Assembly: GCF_000525855.1 (NCBI RefSeq)
Contig: NZ_AODE01000042.1
Location: 1-64,000, forward strand
Length of the DNA: 64,000 nt
From: Listeria cornellensis FSL F6-0969
GTDB taxonomy: Bacteria > Bacillota > Bacilli > Lactobacillales > Listeriaceae
Direction of reading: 5' to 3'
The translations under genes and the position numbers were made by a program. Of the stretch, positions 32,581-44,087 are shown one piece after another (within the stretch, counting starts at the first letter, position 1; each line of letters starts with the position of its first letter). The notes below the pieces were generated by a model. That model worked only from the letters and a program-made list of their open reading frames with translations. It was not told the origin of the DNA and ran no database searches.

Positions 32581-33721
32581 ATGTTTTCAGGTGAAAAATT
32601 AAAAGATATTCGAATTTTAAATGGCTTTTCACGATCGGAACTAGCTAGCATGTTGGATGTTTCGGAGCAAGCGATATGGCAATATGAGACGGGGGCGACA
32701 TTGCCTAATCTCAACAATATCAACCAGTTAAAGCAACTATTCAACGTGAAAGCGAAGTATTTTTATAGCCCGAATAGGTTAACGTATAATGTGGATGAGG
32801 CTACGATTGCTTATCGAAATGGCGACAGAGAATATCGATCAAAAACCGTGACAGAAGCGATGTTTTTAAATTTCACCAGTGCTATGATTAGCGATGTGGA
32901 ACAATATGTAGAAGCCCCTCCTAATAATTTGAAGAAATGGATAGTCACAAGTTTAGGGACGAATCGTGAAAGCAGTATTGAAGAGCTTGCAATGAAGGTT
33001 AGAAGCCAGCTAGGACTTGAAAACAATAAAGATTTACTGTACGTACTAGAGAAAAACGGTGCTGTAATCCTTGAAAAAAACTTAGGAAAAGAAACCGATG
33101 CGTACAGCACATGGACGGATACACCGTTCATCGTTCTAAGTCGAGAAAAAAAAATCATCGGTTAGGCGTAATTTCGATTTGGCGCATGAATTAGGACATT
33201 TATTAATGCATCACAAACTAGATATTAATAATCTAGATAAGAAAAGCTATCAAACGGTAGAGCAGGAAGCAAACTATTTTGCAAGCTGTTTTCTCTTGCC
33301 AAAGGAGCTATTCCTCGCTGATTTTCAGGCAATTCCTAAACAAACGAATCCAGATGCGTATGTTGAAATGAAAGAGAAGTGGTGCGTGTCTATCCAAACG
33401 ATGGAGTATCGTGCCTATAAGCTTGGACAGCTAACTTACGAACAGAATCGCTACTTCTTTGCCAGCCTGAACCGTAAAGGATATAGAACAAAGGAGCCGC
33501 TAGACGATCAGATAAAAATTATTAAACCAGGAAAAATCAAGGCTCTGTTTCATTTTGTATTTACGAATCAACTGGCAACACTAGAGGGAATGTTGCAGAA
33601 ATGGCATGTAGAAATATCATTTTTGAGCCAGTTATTTTGCATTGAAGCCTCATTTTTCGAATTTTATTTAGCAAATAAACAAGTACCAGCAACATACGAT
33701 TTTATTAAAAAGGCAGATTAA
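32581..33721 (+). CDS. XRE helix-turn-helix fused to ImmA/IrrE metallopeptidase (frameshifted)
   Basis: About 379 residues after removing one A from the A9 at 33146-33154. Residues 1-65 are an XRE repressor domain (SRSELASMLDVSEQAIWQYE). The middle is the ImmA N-region, then the M78 zinc-peptidase motif FDLAHELGHLLMHH and the downstream glutamate region QEANYFASCFLLP. In ICE and phage systems ImmA-type peptidases cleave repressors, and XRE-COG2856 fusions appear in defence and toxin-antitoxin loci. GAGGTGG precedes its ATG. It is coupled to the upstream unknown gene and is absent from the core order metS-tatD of Bacillus, so it is accessory. Confidence 0.8.
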
Positions 33722-33733
33722 GCGACTAAAAAC

Positions 33734-33808
33734 CGACTTTCTTCTATAGTAATACTACACAATAATGAAACACAAAAAGTAATTATACTATTATATAGAA
33801 GAAAGTCG
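33734..33808. repeat. 15-bp perfect inverted repeat after the XRE-ImmA gene
   Basis: Arms CGACTTTCTTCTATA at 33734-33748 and its exact complement at 33794-33808, separated by 45 AT-rich bases. On the minus strand it is followed by GGTTTTTAG. It could be a terminator, a tatD leader structure or the scar of a mobile element. Confidence 0.7.
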
Positions 33809-33847
33809 AAATTATGCAAGTTGAAAATAAAGAAATGAGGGATAAAA

Positions 33848-34615
33848 ATGCTTTTTGATACACATGTGCACTTAAACGATGATGCATTTAATGAAGATCT
33901 TGAAGAGGTTATCGCGCGTGCCAAGGAAAAAGATGTTTCACGCATGGCAGTTGTTGGTTTTAATGAAGAAACAATTAATCGCGGGTTAGAACTTGCCGAT
34001 AAATATGATTTTATTTACCTCATTGTCGGATGGCACCCAACAGATGCTATCACCTTTACTCCAGAAAAACTAGAATGGCTACGCGAACTAGCCGAAAATC
34101 CAAAAGTTGTCGCGCTTGGCGAAATGGGCTTGGATTATCATTGGGATACGTCGCCAAAAGAAACTCAGTTTGAGGTCTTCCGTCAGCAAATTAGATTAGC
34201 AAGAGAAGTACAGCTTCCAATCGTGATTCATAATCGGGAAGCAACGGAAGATGTGGTTCGTATTTTGCAAGAAGAAAATGCGTCAGAAGTTGGCGGAATC
34301 ATGCATTGTTTTGGCGAAACGGTAGAGGTAATGGAAGCGTGTTTAGCAATGAATTTCTACATCTCATTCGGTGGCACAGTTACCTTTAAAAACGCAAAAT
34401 TACCAAAAATTGCAGCAGAATCAGTACCTCTAGACAAGATTTTAATCGAAACTGACGCGCCATATCTCGCTCCGCATCCAAATCGCGGCAAAAGAAATGA
34501 ACCAAGTTACGTCAAGCTTGTTGCCGAAAAGGTCGCAGAATTAAAAGAATTGAAATATGAGGAAATCGCCCGCTACACAACAGAAAATGCAAATCGCCTA
34601 TTCAAATTAAGTTGA
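33848..34615 (+). CDS. tatD: TatD-family metal-dependent DNase/hydrolase
   Basis: 255 residues with all metal ligands visible: FDTHVHLND, GEMGLDYHW, PIVIHNREA, IMHCFGE and ETDAPYLAPHP. TatD proteins are 3'-5' exonucleases or D-aminoacyl hydrolase-like enzymes. AAATGAGG precedes the ATG. Gene order metS-tatD-yabE-rnmV matches Bacillus apart from the accessory insertion upstream. Confidence 0.92.
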   Translation: MLFDTHVHLNDDAFNEDLEEVIARAKEKDVSRMAVVGFNEETINRGLELADKYDFIYLIVGWHPTDAITFTPEKLEWLRELAENPKVVALGEMGLDYHWDTSPKETQFEVFRQQIRLAREVQLPIVIHNREATEDVVRILQEENASEVGGIMHCFGETVEVMEACLAMNFYISFGGTVTFKNAKLPKIAAESVPLDKILIETDAPYLAPHPNRGKRNEPSYVKLVAEKVAELKELKYEEIARYTTENANRLFKLS

Positions 34616-34852
34616 TTTTTGTCATCAAACTGTAACAATACCTGAACTTTGTAACGGAATCTTAAGCAAGCGAAAAATAAAGTTTAAGAAATCTTTAAGA
34701 ACCCGCGCTATTATGCCTACGACTAGAGACTGACTCTACTGAAATATAACTGACACATTGGACATAAAATGTAATGAAAAAAGTTTTGCAATGGCTCTAT
34801 GCCAACGATAAACGAGTTGTATTTGGCCTAGACATCTTTTTTTGATAATTCG

Positions 34853-34882
34853 TTGACAGTTCTTTCGTCCCCCGTATATAAT
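34853..34882 (+). promoter_or_regulatory. Sigma-A promoter of yabE
   Basis: TTGACA at 34853-34858, 18 bases, TATAAT at 34877-34882. The rest of the 34616-34912 gap holds TGTAAC pairs (about 34636 and 34655) at 19-base spacing, which do not fit the WalR spacing. Confidence 0.75.
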
Positions 34883-34912
34883 CACAACAGAAGTTAGAAA
34901 GGGGAGAAATAC

Positions 34913-36176
34913 ATGACCATGGAAACTAGCAGTAACGCAAGCCAGAAATCAAAATGGCGTTTACCAATAATGATTGGCGCGTTTGTTATTGTCATAGCAT
35001 TGGTTTTTTATTTCGTTTTCGAGGGAACTAAAAACGATATCACGATTGTAAAAGCAGGCGAGGTTACAAAGGTTAGCACGCACGCAAAAACAGTTGGAGA
35101 AGTATTAAATGACGAAGGTGTAAAAATTGGAAAACACGACGAACTGTCTTATTCCAAAAATACAGCTGTAAAAGACGGAATGAAGATTGCTTACATTCCA
35201 GCGAAGCAAGTGACAATTAATGACGAAGGTAAAGAAGCAAATGTGTGGACAACAAAAGATACAGTTGCTGAAGTGCTGAAGGATGAAAATATTACGACAC
35301 GTCCGCAAGATGCTTTAAACGTTGCATTGAATGACAAGGTAGCAACAAACATGGAAGTTAAAATCGACCGTGCTGTAGCTCTAGCTATTCAAAATGGTGC
35401 GAAAAAAAGAAGTAACGTGGACAACAAAAGATACAGTAGCAGATTTATTAGCAGAGAAAAAGATTAAGTTAGATGCTCACGATAAAGTATTGCCAGCAAA
35501 AACGGCGAAACTTGCTTCAAATATGACGGTTGTTGTTACATATGTAGACAAGAAAACCGACGAAAAGAAATCCAAAGTAGCTTTCAAAACAGTAGTAAAA
35601 GAAGATGCTTCTCTTGAAAAAGGAGAAGAAAAAATAGTACAAGCAGGGAAAGCTGGCGAGAAAATAGCCAAGTACGACGTTGTTATCGAGAACGGTAAAG
35701 AAAAACAACGCAAACTCCTTGCAGAACAAGTAACAGCAAAACCAGAAGATAAAATCGTTGTTCGTGGTACAAAAGAAGAGCCAGTGGTCACTGCAATCAG
35801 CAATGCCCCAGCTAAATCTTCTAAAAAAGCTACAACATCGAGTTCATCATCTTCTAAAAACAGTAGCGCTTCAAAAGTAAGTAGCAAGCCATCATCAGGT
35901 GGTAAAACGTTCACGATGGAATCAACAGCTTATTCAGGTGGCGGTACAACAGCGACAGGTATCAACCTAACAGCAAACCCAGGTCTAAAAGTAGTTGCCG
36001 TAGATCCAAGTGTGATTCCACTGGGCTCTAGAGTCTATGTGTCAGGTTACGGAGAAGCAATTGCAGGAGACACTGGTGGCGCAATTAACGGTAATGTTGT
36101 AGACGTTTATTTTGCAGACGAAAGCCAATGTTACACGTGGGGACGTCGTCAAGTCACTGTAACCATTTTAGATTAA
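34913..36176 (+). CDS. yabE: YabE-type cell-wall protein (DUF348 x3, G5, 3D domains; frameshifted)
   Basis: About 420 residues after removing one A from the A7 at 35402-35408. A membrane/signal helix lies at residues about 18-38, then three DUF348 modules (each like WTTKDTVAEVLKDENI), a G5 domain, a serine/lysine linker (about residues 300-330) and a C-terminal 3D domain with its aspartates (AVDPSVIPLGSRVYV, GDTGGAINGNVVDVYF). The 3D domain resembles lytic transglycosylases and resuscitation factors, so peptidoglycan remodelling is likely. It has its own sigma-A promoter and terminator. Confidence 0.88.
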
Positions 36177-36186
36177 GAATTCATAC

Positions 36187-36230
36187 AAAGCAGGAAGCAT
36201 GCCAGAAGTGGTGTTCTTCCTGCTTTTTTT
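36187..36230 (+). terminator. Terminator of yabE
   Basis: AAAGCAGGAAG / CTTCCTGCTTT arms followed by T run. Confidence 0.85.
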
Positions 36231-36296
36231 GCGGGTTCTGCTTTTTCGAATTTTATGGTATGATAGAAGAACTGATTAAGAGAAGGGACGTTTTGT

Positions 36297-37745
<1,449 letters not shown>

Positions 37746-37776
37746 CGAAAAAATGATAAAAAGACGACCTTAGTGG

Positions 37777-37842
37777 TTGACACAGAGGCATTTCGCTGTT
37801 AAAATATTGTTTGTTGATTTTCGGCCCTCGATGTGGTATACT
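37777..37842 (+). promoter_or_regulatory. Two tandem sigma-A promoters of veg
   Basis: Upstream: TTGACA 37777-37782, 17 bases, TAAAAT 37800-37805. Downstream: TTGATT 37814-37819, 17 bases, TATACT 37837-37842. Both are near consensus, which fits the very strong veg expression known in Bacillus. Confidence 0.8.
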
Positions 37843-37868
37843 GGAATTTAGTGAGGTGGGGGTACAAA

Positions 37869-38129
37869 ATGTCAAAAACTATTGCAAGCATCAAACAAAA
37901 TCTTGAATCCAGACTTGGTACAAGACTAACTTTGAAAGCTAACGGCGGACGTAAGAAAACAATCGAGCGTTGTGGCGTTTTAGCTGAAACTTATCCAGCT
38001 GTTTTTGTTGTTGAATTAGATCAAGACGAGAACAATTTTGAAAGAGTATCCTATAGTTATACAGACATTTTAACAGACACTGTGGAATTAGACTTTACCG
38101 ACGATGTAAGTAAAGAATTAGCACTTTAA
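37869..38129 (+). CDS. veg: Veg protein
   Basis: 86 residues, starting [17 protein letters not shown], with the conserved [25 protein letters not shown] core. GAGGTGGGGG precedes the ATG at 37869. Veg stimulates biofilm matrix genes in Bacillus through SinR; its biochemical role elsewhere is unknown. Terminator at 38145-38173. Confidence 0.93.
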   Translation: MSKTIASIKQNLESRLGTRLTLKANGGRKKTIERCGVLAETYPAVFVVELDQDENNFERVSYSYTDILTDTVELDFTDDVSKELAL

Positions 38130-38144
38130 TCACTAATATCTCAA

Positions 38145-38173
38145 GACCAGCTCCTAACTCGAGCTGGTTTTTT
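38145..38173 (+). terminator. Terminator of veg
   Basis: GACCAGCTC / GAGCTGGT stem plus six T. Confidence 0.85.
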
Positions 38174-38185
38174 GATGTTTATGGT

Positions 38186-38351
38186 GTTGAGCATATGACA
38201 GATGAATCGGCGACAAGCGCTCGCAACGCAGTGATTCTCTGGACTTCCGGTTCTCACGTACGCCAGTACGCTCCGCTTCCGGCTTCCAGAGAATCACTGC
38301 GTTGCAACCGCTTTCGCTCGATTTGTGTAAAGCAGAATGTACGTCTTACGC
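38186..38351 (-). repeat. Long-hairpin intergenic element, copy 2
   Basis: Inverted relative to copy 1. Arms at 38215-38243 and 38285-38313 (29 bp, two mismatches) enclose a 41-nt loop at 38244-38284 that matches the copy-1 loop at every position. The arm middle differs from copy 1 at about ten positions, each compensated in the other arm. It occupies most of the veg-ispE gap (38130-38595); the rest holds nothing I recognise beyond AT-rich leader. Confidence 0.88.
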
Positions 38352-38595
38352 AAAAATAAAATGAAGATCAATGCTTTTTAATCACATCTTGAGTAAACTT
38401 CGAAATGGGTTTAGTCTTCATGTTTTTACAGTATGCTCAGAAGTCTTTTTGAGTTTGGAGTACATATTTGGGCTTTGCTATGGTAGAATAAACAAAGAAG
38501 ATTTGAGGAGCTGTGACCAAACTTGAAGTCAGGCGAAATTACTAACTTATTACTTTGGGTTGAACGATGGATGTTCCCTAAGAAAGGCTGTAGAA

Positions 38596-39459
38596 ATGAT
38601 GAAAATAAATGTGAAAGCACCTGCGAAAATTAATTTGTCATTGGATGCGCTATATAAGAGAAAAGATAATTATCATGAGCTTGAAATGGTGATGACCACG
38701 ATTGACTTGGCGGATCGTCTGCAGTTAGTTTTGTTGGAGAAGGATGTCATCAAATTAGATGTGAAGGCGCATTTTATTCCGGATGATAGGCGGAATCTGG
38801 TGTATCAGGCGGCTGCGCTTTTGAAGGAACGGTTTTCAGTGAAGCAAGGTGTTGCGATAACACTTGATAAGAGTATTCCAGTTGCGGCTGGGCTTGCGGG
38901 TGGTAGTAGTGACGCCGCGGCTGCATTAAAAGGCTTGAACCAACTTTGGGATTTGAAGTTGACGCTTGAGGAACTTGCGGACTTAGGTGCTGAACTGGGA
39001 TCAGATATTCCGTTTTGTTTGTATGGTGGGACGGCACTTGCGACTGGGCGCGGTGAAATTATTGAGCCGCTTCCGATGATGCCGAATTGCTGGATTGTGT
39101 TAGCGAAACCTTCGATTAGTGTTTCAACGCCGGGCGTTTACCGGGACTTGCGTGTCGGCGAAGTGGATCATCCGAACACAGCTGGTATGGTGCAGGCGGT
39201 TCGAGACGGTAGTTTTGAAGGGATTTGTGATAATATTGGGAACGTGCTGGAGACGGTGACGCTTGCCAAACATCCAGAAGTGAAGCGAATCAAAGAGAAG
39301 ATGCTAGAATTTGGTGCAGATACGGCGTTAATGAGCGGTAGTGGGCCGACAGTGTTCGCTCTTGTAAAACAGTACTCTCGAGCAAAACGCGTTTATAACG
39401 GCTTGCGTGGCTTTTGTGAGGAAGTATATTTAGTTAGACCTTGGCAAGAAGAAAAATGA
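38596..39459 (+). CDS. ispE: 4-diphosphocytidyl-2-C-methyl-D-erythritol kinase
   Basis: 287 residues of the GHMP kinase family: [12 protein letters not shown] at the N-terminus, the glycine-rich [20 protein letters not shown] loop and the C-terminal [13 protein letters not shown]. It phosphorylates CDP-methylerythritol in the non-mevalonate isoprenoid pathway. Two ATG codons (38596 and 38599) are possible. Position before purR is as in Bacillus. Confidence 0.92.
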   Translation: MMKINVKAPAKINLSLDALYKRKDNYHELEMVMTTIDLADRLQLVLLEKDVIKLDVKAHFIPDDRRNLVYQAAALLKERFSVKQGVAITLDKSIPVAAGLAGGSSDAAAALKGLNQLWDLKLTLEELADLGAELGSDIPFCLYGGTALATGRGEIIEPLPMMPNCWIVLAKPSISVSTPGVYRDLRVGEVDHPNTAGMVQAVRDGSFEGICDNIGNVLETVTLAKHPEVKRIKEKMLEFGADTALMSGSGPTVFALVKQYSRAKRVYNGLRGFCEEVYLVRPWQEEK

Positions 39460-39477
39460 TAAAGGAGTCGTGAAGTG

Positions 39478-40219
39478 ATGAAAGTTATTTTTAATGCGGA
39501 TGATTTTGGTTTGTCAAAAGGCGTTGTTTACGGAATTTTGGAAGCGTATAAACATGGTGTTGTAAAATCGACCACGATGCTTGCGAATTCGCCTGCGTTT
39601 GATTTGGGTGCTGAGGTTGCGAAGGAAAATCCAGGACTTGATATTGGGGTACATTTGACGCTGACGTTTGGTAGCCCGCTTTTGAAAGATGTACCTAGTC
39701 TGACTGCTGAGTCGGGGAAATTCTTGGCGCAAGACATGCTGAGAAGCTCTGCGGATAAGATTGATTTTGATGAAGTAGAGCGTGAATTCACAGCGCAAAT
39801 CGAAAAAATTCTCGCAGCTGGTATTACCATATCCCATTTTGATACGCATCATTTAATCGAGCCAATCGTCTTACCTGTCATGCAAAAATTAGCGAAAAAA
39901 TTACAATGTTGGCTTGCGTCGTTCTGTGCACGAGGCGGATTATACGGGCATTCCGACAACGGATCGTTTTTCTGATCAATTTTATGCAGACGGGATTACG
40001 GCGGACGTTGTCAAACAAGTCGTGAAGGCGCACGAGCATGATACGGAGACGTTAGAATTCATGTGCCATCCAGCGTTTATTGATGAAACGATGCTCAGCT
40101 TGACTTCTTATTCCGATTACCGAATCAAAGAGCTGACTTTCCTAACATCAGATGAGGTGCAGGAAGCGTTGAAATCTGTTGGAGCGGAAGTAGTTAGCTT
40201 TAAAGAAGTCATGAAATAA
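39478..40219 (+). CDS. YdjC/ChbG-type carbohydrate deacetylase (frameshifted)
   Basis: About 247 residues after removing one T at 39901-39902, which gives KKYNVGLRRSVHEADYTGIP. Metal-site motifs are seen: NADDFGLSKGV, DIGVHLTLTFGSPL, SHFDTHHL and EFMCHPAF. Family members remove acetyl groups from chitobiose or related oligosaccharides. It is inserted between ispE and purR, as in Listeria. GTG at 39475 or ATG at 39478 may start it, both behind AAAGGAG. Confidence 0.85.
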
Positions 40220-40370
40220 GAGGAATCGGGGGTTCGGTAAGTTACGTGTCAGGCTATGACTATCTTTTCCTCTAGAAAGCCTTTATAATAATGTTAAACA
40301 CGTACAAAAAGGGCGAAATAGATTCTAATGTTTGGAAAAAGCTATTTTTAAAAAGAGGAGAAGAAGCAAT

Positions 40371-41198
40371 ATGAAAATTCGGCGTAGTGAACGTTTGATT
40401 GATATGACACAGTTTTTACTGAGCCATCCACGAAAACTTGTACCACTGACTTTATTTGCTGGGCGTTATAGTTCTGCGAAATCATCTATTAGTGAAGATT
40501 TAGTTATTATAAAGAAAACATTTGAAGATAGAGGTATAGGTACACTTGAGACTGTCCCAGGGGCTGCTGGTGGTGTGAAATACATTTCGATTGCGGATAA
40601 TGCGGATGTCTTAGATTTCGTTCAAACGCTCTGTAATCGCATCGCTGAACCTAACCGTCTGCTTCCAGGTGGTTACTTATATTTATCAGATTTACTTGGT
40701 GAACCAGTGACGTTAAGCCAGATTGGCAAAATTTTAGCGACGAAATTTAATAAGCAAAAAATAGACGCGATTATGACGGTGGCAACAAAAGGGATTCCGA
40801 TTGCGCAAGCCGTGGCGGAACATCTCAATGTCCCATTTGTCATTGTGCGTCGTGATAGTAAGGTCACAGAAGGTTCGACGGTAAGCATTAACTACGTTTC
40901 AGGCTCGAGTAAGCGTATCGAGAAAATGGAACTTTCGAAACGCAGTCTTCCGGAAGGATCGAACGTTGTTATTGTGGATGATTTCATGAAAGCGGGCGGA
41001 ACGATTAACGGGATGAAGAACTTGCTAGAAGAGTTCAATGCCAAATTAGTCGGTATCGGTGTTTTGGTAGAGTCAGAATATGCGGAAGAGCGACTAGTAG
41101 ACGATTATGTTTCCTTGGTGAAAATTAAGAATGTAGATGTCAAAGAAAAGCAAATCGAAGTGGTAGAAGGTAATTATTTTAACTACCCTAATCAATAA
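40371..41198 (+). CDS. purR: Purine operon repressor PurR
   Basis: 275 residues. An N-terminal winged helix (RRSERLIDMTQFLLSHP) precedes a phosphoribosyltransferase-fold domain with the PRPP loop VVIVDDFMKAGGTING. PurR of Gram-positives represses purine synthesis and is released by PRPP. AGAGGAG precedes the ATG. It could connect with the PucR-regulated purine catabolism seen at 8-22 kb. Confidence 0.93.
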   Translation: MKIRRSERLIDMTQFLLSHPRKLVPLTLFAGRYSSAKSSISEDLVIIKKTFEDRGIGTLETVPGAAGGVKYISIADNADVLDFVQTLCNRIAEPNRLLPGGYLYLSDLLGEPVTLSQIGKILATKFNKQKIDAIMTVATKGIPIAQAVAEHLNVPFVIVRRDSKVTEGSTVSINYVSGSSKRIEKMELSKRSLPEGSNVVIVDDFMKAGGTINGMKNLLEEFNAKLVGIGVLVESEYAEERLVDDYVSLVKIKNVDVKEKQIEVVEGNYFNYPNQ

Positions 41199-41214
41199 AT
41201 GACGACTAGAATCT

Positions 41215-41254
41215 GGAGCAGCGAGTTATGCTGTTTTTGGAATTCTAGTTTTTT
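41215..41254 (+). terminator. Terminator of purR
   Basis: ACTAGAAT / AATTCTAGT outer stem and AGCAG/CTGT inner stem, then T6. Confidence 0.75.
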
Positions 41255-41369
41255 ATATGAATGGAATATGAACAGATAAATACGACCTCCGCATGACTGG
41301 TTTTGATTTTATCTATGCTACAATAAGAACTTGTAGAAGGAACATGAACATTTCGTTAGGAGAATATTT

Positions 41370-41390
41370 ATGTTTATGAACTTTTTATAG
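41370..41390 (+). CDS. Possible 6-residue leader peptide upstream of the ABC transporter
   Basis: A clean ribosome-binding site TTAGGAG at 41356-41362 precedes ATG at 41370; the frame encodes MFMNFL and stops at 41390, 62 bases before the transporter operon. Such short, well-initiated frames often act as ribosome-stalling leaders for drug-export genes. There is no clear alternative stem pair downstream, so this is a weak call. Confidence 0.3.
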   Translation: MFMNFL

Positions 41391-41452
41391 CATCGCTTGC
41401 CTACATACTGGGAGCTGACAAACAATTACTTAATTTGGAAGGAGCAACACAC

Positions 41453-42134
41453 ATGAAGAAATGGGTTAAATGGTTGATTGCAATCGTGATTATCGCGGCA
41501 ATCGTAGTGGGAGCAGTATTATTTTTAGGATCTAAATCAGGATCAGATACAACAGCGACGAAGGACCTTGTGACGTCGAAAGTGAAACAAGGGGACATGA
41601 AGATCAATGCAACAGCAACGGGGGCCATTGTTCCGCAAAATCAACAAGCGCCTGATTATAAAGAATTAGAGTTACAAGTACAAATGGACGAACTAGATGT
41701 ACCGAACGTGAAAAAAAAATCAAGAAGCTAAGATCTCCGTTACGGCAGTCCCTGACAAAACATATACAGGTAAAGTGAAGGAAATCGCAGAACAAGGAAC
41801 TGTGATGAACGGCGTATCTTCTTTCTTAGTAACGATTTCGATTGATGATACAACGGATTTGAAATCAGGTATGACAGCAGATGCTTCTATTCTAGTAAAT
41901 GAAAAAGCAGACGCACTATACGTTCCAATTGAAGCTGTTCAGAAGAATGATGACGGCAAATATTACGTACTCGTTCCTAAAAAAGGGAAAAATGAGACGA
42001 CAAAAGAAGTAAAACAATATGTAACGACTGGGCTTCACAACGAAGATAATATGGAGATCACGAAAGGTCTAGAAAAAGGCGATGAAGTCATTTTGCCAAC
42101 GAAATCGAACTCATCCCAACAACCAGGATTTTAA
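41453..42134 (+). CDS. Membrane-fusion (HlyD/MacA-like) subunit of ABC exporter (frameshifted)
   Basis: About 226 residues after removing one A from the A9 at 41711-41719 (reads VKKNQEAKISVTAVPDKTYTGKV). One N-terminal membrane helix (WLIAIVIIAAIVVGAVLFL) is followed by barrel-sandwich and beta-barrel segments (KSGMTADASILVNEKADALYVP). No long coiled-coil hairpin is present, so it is shorter than typical MacA. It precedes the ATPase and permease and probably forms the extracytoplasmic part of the transporter. GGAAGGAG sets the ATG. Confidence 0.8.
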
Positions 42135-42162
42135 AAACTAGACCAAACAAGGAGGTGATCGC

Positions 42163-42852
42163 GTGACTAGTCCACTTATTGATATGAGAAATTTAACGAA
42201 AACATATACACTTGGCGGCGAGACATTTAAAGCATTGGACAATGTAACGCTTGCCGTTGAACAAGGCGAATTTTTAGCGATTGTCGGACCTTCTGGCTCT
42301 GGTAAGTCAACCTTGATGAACATGATTGGTTGCTTAGATGTGCCAGACTCTGGTGAATATCATTTAGATGGTGTCGATGTGGCAACGCTAAACGATAACA
42401 AACTGTCCGCTATTCGTAATAAAAAAATCGGATTTATTTTTCAACAGTTTAATTTATTGACGAAATTGTCGGCGCTTGAGAACGTCGAATTACCGTTGAT
42501 CTATGGAGGTATGGGTGTCACGAAACGAGAAGAAATCGCGCTAGATTGTCTTCGCAAAGTAGGGCTGACAGATAAGAAACGTAATTTACCAACACAATTG
42601 TCTGGTGGGCAGCAACAGCGTGTCGCGATTGCACGTGCGCTTGCGGCTAACCCGCAAATTTTGCTAGCTGATGAGCCAACAGGAGCGCTTGATTCCAAAA
42701 CGGGGAAAGAAGTTATGGGCATCTTGCAAGAATTGAATCAGGCTGGCAACACAATCGTAATGATTACACATGATCTTGATATTGCGAATTACGGAACGAG
42801 AACAATTCGAATTCAAGACGGTCAACTTTTCAATGAGGGGGTAGCAAAATGA
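42163..42852 (+). CDS. ABC transporter ATPase, MacB/LolD type
   Basis: 229 residues. Walker [10 protein letters not shown], signature [15 protein letters not shown], Walker [13 protein letters not shown] and switch histidine in MITHDLD are all intact. GTG start at 42163 is behind AAGGAGGTGATC. Type VII (MacB-like) systems export peptides, antibiotics or act as mechanotransducers. It overlaps the permease by 4 bases. Confidence 0.9.
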   Translation: MTSPLIDMRNLTKTYTLGGETFKALDNVTLAVEQGEFLAIVGPSGSGKSTLMNMIGCLDVPDSGEYHLDGVDVATLNDNKLSAIRNKKIGFIFQQFNLLTKLSALENVELPLIYGGMGVTKREEIALDCLRKVGLTDKKRNLPTQLSGGQQQRVAIARALAANPQILLADEPTGALDSKTGKEVMGILQELNQAGNTIVMITHDLDIANYGTRTIRIQDGQLFNEGVAK

Positions 42853-44042
42853 TCCGCCAAAGTATGAAAATGGCCTGGAAGCAGTTAAAAACAAGTAAGA
42901 TGCGTTCCTTTCTGACGATGCTAGGAATTATTATCGGGGTATCCTCGGTTATTTTGTTAGTATCGCTTGGTAAAGGTGTGACGGACCAAGTCAACAGCCA
43001 AATGGGAGACCTAGGCTCAAACTTGGTGACAGTGATGAATACATCGACGAATCCTAACGATAAATTTACGTACGATGATGTCCTGAAATATAAAAATATC
43101 GATGGCGTCAAAAGTGTTTCCCCAGAGCTCTCGGGACAAGTCAAGGCAACCTTTGATTATAAATCCAAAGACTTGAAGCTTATCGGCACAAATGAGCAAT
43201 ATAAAGATGCTCGTGGATTGAAGCTAGATAAAGGACGCTTTTTACTGCCAATCGATGTCGAATATGGACAAAAAATTGCAGTAATCGGACCAAATGTAGC
43301 TAGTGATTTATTCGGTTTTTCAGATCCAATAGGAGAATATATCCGAGTGAATGGCATGCCGTATAAAGTGGTCGGTGTTTTAAAAGAAAAAGGCGCGTCA
43401 ATGATGGGGTCAAGTGATGATCAAGTATTCGTACCTTTGACTGCAGCACAAAGGATGTTAAAAGATACCAATGTCCGGACCTTTTATGTAGAAACAGATA
43501 CAGCAGAGGATGTCGATCGCGTTGTTAATACGTTAGAGTCGCGCTTATCTATTCATTTTGATTATAATGCGGCGGATTCAGCAAGTGGTGAATCGGCACC
43601 GTATCAAGTCATTAATCAGCAAGAAATCTTAAACGCATTTGATACGATTAGTTCGACACTTACAACAGCACTTGGAGCAATCGCGGGTATTTCCCTTGTT
43701 GTCGGCGGTATCGGAATTATGAATATCATGCTAGTTTCTGTATCTGAACGTACAAGAGAAATTGGTATCCGTAAAGCACTAGGTGCAAAAAAACGAGATA
43801 TCCTTACGCAGTTCTTAATCGAATCTATCGTTATTAGTGTTGTTGGTGGTTTGGTAGGGATTGCTATCGGTGTATCCGGAGCCCTTGCATTTGGCTCGAT
43901 TGCAGGCATACCATCAGGAATTACTGCGTCAACAATCATTGGTTCTTTCCTATTCTCCATGCTTATCGGTGTTGTTTTTGGTATTACACCAGCAAATAAA
44001 GCATCGAAATTACGCCCAATTGACGCGTTACGATCAGAATAA
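42849..44042 (+). CDS. ABC transporter permease, MacB/FtsX type
   Basis: 397 residues. One N-terminal helix (SFLTMLGIIIGVSSVILL), a MacB periplasmic-core-like extracellular domain (about residues 45-240) and three C-terminal helices with the FtsX signature (VSERTREIGIRKALGAKKRDI) are seen. With the ATPase and fusion subunit it forms an exporter. Between purR and spoVG in L. monocytogenes an equivalent transporter occurs. The cargo is unknown. Confidence 0.88.
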   Translation: MIRQSMKMAWKQLKTSKMRSFLTMLGIIIGVSSVILLVSLGKGVTDQVNSQMGDLGSNLVTVMNTSTNPNDKFTYDDVLKYKNIDGVKSVSPELSGQVKATFDYKSKDLKLIGTNEQYKDARGLKLDKGRFLLPIDVEYGQKIAVIGPNVASDLFGFSDPIGEYIRVNGMPYKVVGVLKEKGASMMGSSDDQVFVPLTAAQRMLKDTNVRTFYVETDTAEDVDRVVNTLESRLSIHFDYNAADSASGESAPYQVINQQEILNAFDTISSTLTTALGAIAGISLVVGGIGIMNIMLVSVSERTREIGIRKALGAKKRDILTQFLIESIVISVVGGLVGIAIGVSGALAFGSIAGIPSGITASTIIGSFLFSMLIGVVFGITPANKASKLRPIDALRSE

Positions 44043-44049
44043 TGACTAT

Positions 44050-44087
44050 AAAAAAGAGGATTTATGTATAATAATCCTCTTTTTTTA
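44050..44087 (+). terminator. Terminator of the ABC operon
   Basis: AAAAAGAGGATT / AATCCTCTTTTT stem with T run. Confidence 0.85.

Noticed and set aside
34636..34661. TGTAAC repeats before yabE as a WalR site
   Set aside because: The two TGTAAC are separated by 13 bases, not the 5 of the WalR consensus.
35477..35914. 145-codon minus-strand frame in yabE
   Set aside because: Antisense shadow; an antisense RNA exists at yabE in Bacillus, but no promoter for one is evident here.
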